A stretch of 64,000 nt of DNA from JACDAE01 sp963717195. Lineage in GTDB: Bacteria; Chloroflexota; Ktedonobacteria; Ktedonobacterales; Ktedonobacteraceae. Location of the stretch: the NCBI GenBank assembly GCA_963717195.1, contig CAVQVR010000021.1, positions 868,001 through 932,000 on the forward strand. The letters run 5' to 3'. Shown piece by piece: positions 61,780 through 64,000 of this stretch (positions are counted from its first letter, which is position 1; each line of letters begins with the position of its first letter). The notes under the pieces are model-generated. The model saw only the letters and a program-made list of their open reading frames with translations. It did not search any database and was not told where the DNA came from. Made by a program: the position numbers and the translations under genes.

Positions 61780-64000
61780 ATGACCATCATTTTTGATCGC
61801 AGCATCTGCTGTGACTTCAATGAGACCATCTCACGTGAATGGCTCGTGACAAATAGTCGAGGTGGATATGCTGCTGGAACTGTGGCAGGCGTACTCACAC
61901 GTCGGCAACACGGATTCCTGGTAGCACAACCTCCGCATGCAACAACACCACAACTACTACTGGCAAAGATCGACGAAGAGGTCGTATTTGATCAGCGTAC
62001 TTATAATCTTGGGACAAACGAATATCGAGATGGTACGATAAATCCATCTGGTTTTGTACATCTTGAAACATTTCGTCTTGAAGAAGGCTTTCCCATCTTT
62101 ACGTATCGTCTGGGTGGTATCAATGGCATCATGCTTGAAAAACGCATCTGGATGCCCCAGGACCACAATACTACCTATATTCAATATCGCCTTCTGGAGA
62201 CCACCAGCACGGATAGTTCCGGTCTACGCAGAAGTGGTATTACAGGAGCACTGAGTAACGGTAGTAGTCGCATCGGGAACCTGGTAGAAACTACACAACG
62301 TGCCGTGAGCTTAACGCTTTTACCTCTTGTTGCATCACGCCCCTACGACCAACTTCAAAATGGTGATAATGGACATCCTTTCCAGATACAGAGTCTTCGT
62401 GAAGAAAATATCGAAGAAGATAAATGGAAAACTTCTGGATCACTTCCCAACGGAGTAGCCGGTTGCAGGATCAGTGGCGCTTCATATCCATTTCACATTA
62501 TAGCGGTTGGACATTCTGAAAGCCAGACTACATTTATACCAACTGGCGTCTGGTATTGGAATTTCCTGCACAGGCACGATACCGTAGAGAGTCACCCTAC
62601 AACAGATGCTCTCTATTTACCGGGAGTTATCCGGGCAACGCTGTGGCCCGGCGAAGATGCAACCTTGACAATTATCGTCAGCACTGAAGATTTATCGTCA
62701 CAAACATTCCAACCACGCCAGTTGAATCTTTCTTATAAACGGAGCGTAGAACGGCAACAACAGCTCTTCCAGAATGCATTACAACCTCAACGTTTCTTTG
62801 GTGACGGCGGTGAAGCGGCACAGGCATATCATATACATACGCTGCCCTTTACCATGACTTCTGATTCCTCTGCAGGTGGAGAGGAATATTTGCAACTTCT
62901 GCTGCAGGCCGGGAACCGTTTCATTACACGGCGCACCCTCCCGAACACGCAAGAAGGCTACAACGATATCCTTTTTAGCAAGTCAGGAAGCATACCTGTT
63001 CTGCTCACCAACTATTATGAGATGGAGAACAGGACGCGCGATCTGCTTATCGCACTGCCAGGGCTTACTCTTGTTACTGAACGGTATGGTGATGCATTAA
63101 GAATCCTGCATGAGGTTGCACGCCACTTTAAAGATGGACTACTACCAGATCGTCTACCGTTTCCCAGTCAAAACTTACAAGACAGTGACTATGGTAGCGC
63201 TGACACTACACTCTGGTTCTTCTACGCTCTTGACCGCTACCTGCAAGCAACACGTAACTACGAGTTCCTGGAAGACCTTTATAATTCCTTGACAACAAGC
63301 ATACACAGGTATATTCAGGGAACATTTAATGGCATTCACGTTGATCCTGACGATGGACTACTAACAGTACCAGGAAATGGCTTGACCTGGATGAATGCTA
63401 TAGTCGATGGCGTTCCGATCACCCCTCGTGCAGGTAAACCAATTGAGGTCAATGCATTATGGTACTCTGCGCTCTCACTTATGGTAGAATGGTCGCAATA
63501 CCTTAATTCCACAGGACACCTCAGGCATGCTGTCTATTACTACCAGGAACTCCTTACTCTGTGTAAACATAGCTTACAGCAGCGCTTCTGGCACAATCAG
63601 GGCGGCTATCTCTATGATATTATCGATGGACCAGACGGAGATGATGCATCATTACGTCCCAATCAGTTGCTCGCTCTGTCGTTGTGCTATTCAGCTCTGA
63701 CAACAGAACATCGACAAAGTGCGTTTGACGTTATAACCAAACACCTGTTAACACCTTATGGACTACGTACACTAAGCCCACAAGATCCAGCTTATAGAGG
63801 CCACATAGGTCGATCCTGGCAGGAACAACAGCAAACATTACATCAAGGCAGCGCCTGGACCTGGCTGCTGGGACCCTATGTTGATGCGATGCAAATACTA
63901 CAAGGTCACTTTAGTAACGAACTCTCGTCGCATGATAACCACCTGTCTCAAGAATACCAATGGCACAAAGGGCTCCTTTTGTTAGAACCTTTCCAGGAAC
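61780..64000 (+). CDS. Glycogen debranching-type (amylo-alpha-1,6-glucosidase, GH133) enzyme, truncated by window end
   Basis: Open for 740 codons to the window end, near full length; only the last residues are missing. ATG follows GGAGGGAC. An N-terminal glycogen debranching domain begins SREWLVTNSRGGYAAGTVAG, where RGGYA is the family hallmark. The C-terminal (alpha/alpha)6 part has GLTWMNAIVDG, GKPIEVNALWYSALSLMVEW and GSAWTWLLGPYVDAM. It should split alpha-1,6 branches of glycogen or related glucans in the cytosol. Where family members usually read TWMDA this reads TWMNA; the Asp is a likely catalytic acid, so activity may be altered or lost. Confidence 0.87.
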   Translation, partial: MTIIFDRSICCDFNETISREWLVTNSRGGYAAGTVAGVLTRRQHGFLVAQPPHATTPQLLLAKIDEEVVFDQRTYNLGTNEYRDGTINPSGFVHLETFRLEEGFPIFTYRLGGINGIMLEKRIWMPQDHNTTYIQYRLLETTSTDSSGLRRSGITGALSNGSSRIGNLVETTQRAVSLTLLPLVASRPYDQLQNGDNGHPFQIQSLREENIEEDKWKTSGSLPNGVAGCRISGASYPFHIIAVGHSESQTTFIPTGVWYWNFLHRHDTVESHPTTDALYLPGVIRATLWPGEDATLTIIVSTEDLSSQTFQPRQLNLSYKRSVERQQQLFQNALQPQRFFGDGGEAAQAYHIHTLPFTMTSDSSAGGEEYLQLLLQAGNRFITRRTLPNTQEGYNDILFSKSGSIPVLLTNYYEMENRTRDLLIALPGLTLVTERYGDALRILHEVARHFKDGLLPDRLPFPSQNLQDSDYGSADTTLWFFYALDRYLQATRNYEFLEDLYNSLTTSIHRYIQGTFNGIHVDPDDGLLTVPGNGLTWMNAIVDGVPITPRAGKPIEVNALWYSALSLMVEWSQYLNSTGHLRHAVYYYQELLTLCKHSLQQRFWHNQGGYLYDIIDGPDGDDASLRPNQLLALSLCYSALTTEHRQSAFDVITKHLLTPYGLRTLSPQDPAYRGHIGRSWQEQQQTLHQGSAWTWLLGPYVDAMQILQGHFSNELSSHDNHLSQEYQWHKGLLLLEPFQE

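Overview
The window reads as chromosome of a Gram-positive-type, mid-G+C soil bacterium, most likely a Ktedonobacteria-like member of Chloroflexota. This is inferred from the gene families, not from a marker gene. Supporting signs are many HisKA_3/NarL two-component genes, an XRE/NB-ARC/TPR protein, a sensor kinase fused to a LuxR output domain, pentapeptide-repeat proteins, a GH116 glycosidase and an unusually high number of dispersed hairpin repeats. Coding density is moderate. Several intergenic stretches exceed 500 bases, and many genes are degraded or frameshifted.

Layout. 1-6.5 kb: a secreted DUF4352 protein, an odd Cys-His-Arg tRNA cluster, two tandem thymidylate-kinase-like genes and a large NB-ARC/TPR protein. 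6.7-15 kb: a secreted peptidoglycan-binding protein, an FAD monooxygenase, a G+C-rich (probably acquired) acetyltransferase, a NarL-type two-component pair and gene remnants. 15-19.7 kb: an MgtE-type Mg transporter, tRNA-Asn, two pentapeptide-repeat proteins and a broken tRNA-Asn 3' half. 19.7-25.6 kb: a chemosensory-like cluster (PAS kinase, unknown protein, CheY, CheW, CheA-REC) in which the kinase and CheW are frameshifted. 25.7-32.9 kb: FtsH, two initiator tRNAs, small membrane proteins, a structured RNA candidate and a GAF kinase/LuxR fusion. 32.9-38 kb: two metal-type ABC permeases, a cardiolipin-synthase-like enzyme and a remnant mhqO/mhqD-like pair. 38-49.5 kb: a TcmP-like protein, tRNA-Met, tiny membrane proteins, a TPR-like protein, modA-modB, a globin-ankyrin fusion, an amino-acid permease and a DinB protein. 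49.6-64 kb: a GH116 glycosidase, endonuclease III, a membrane-spanning SbcC/Rad50-like ATPase with its SbcD/Mre11-like partner, an HD-GYP protein, a solute-binding lipoprotein and a glycogen-debranching-type enzyme cut by the window end.

Functional groupings are limited to short operons: NarL response regulator with its kinase, CheY-CheW-CheA, the two permeases, ModA-ModB, and the SbcC/SbcD-like pair. A family of palindromes sits at gene 3' ends (about 22.5, 25.6, 28.4, 36.2 and 53.9 kb) and probably supplies terminators. The strongest unusual leads are the aberrant tRNA cluster, the globin-ankyrin fusion, the membrane-anchored SbcCD-like pair with a changed active-site motif, the CheA with an apparently dead ATPase core, the structured RNA near 30.7 kb, and the repeat families.
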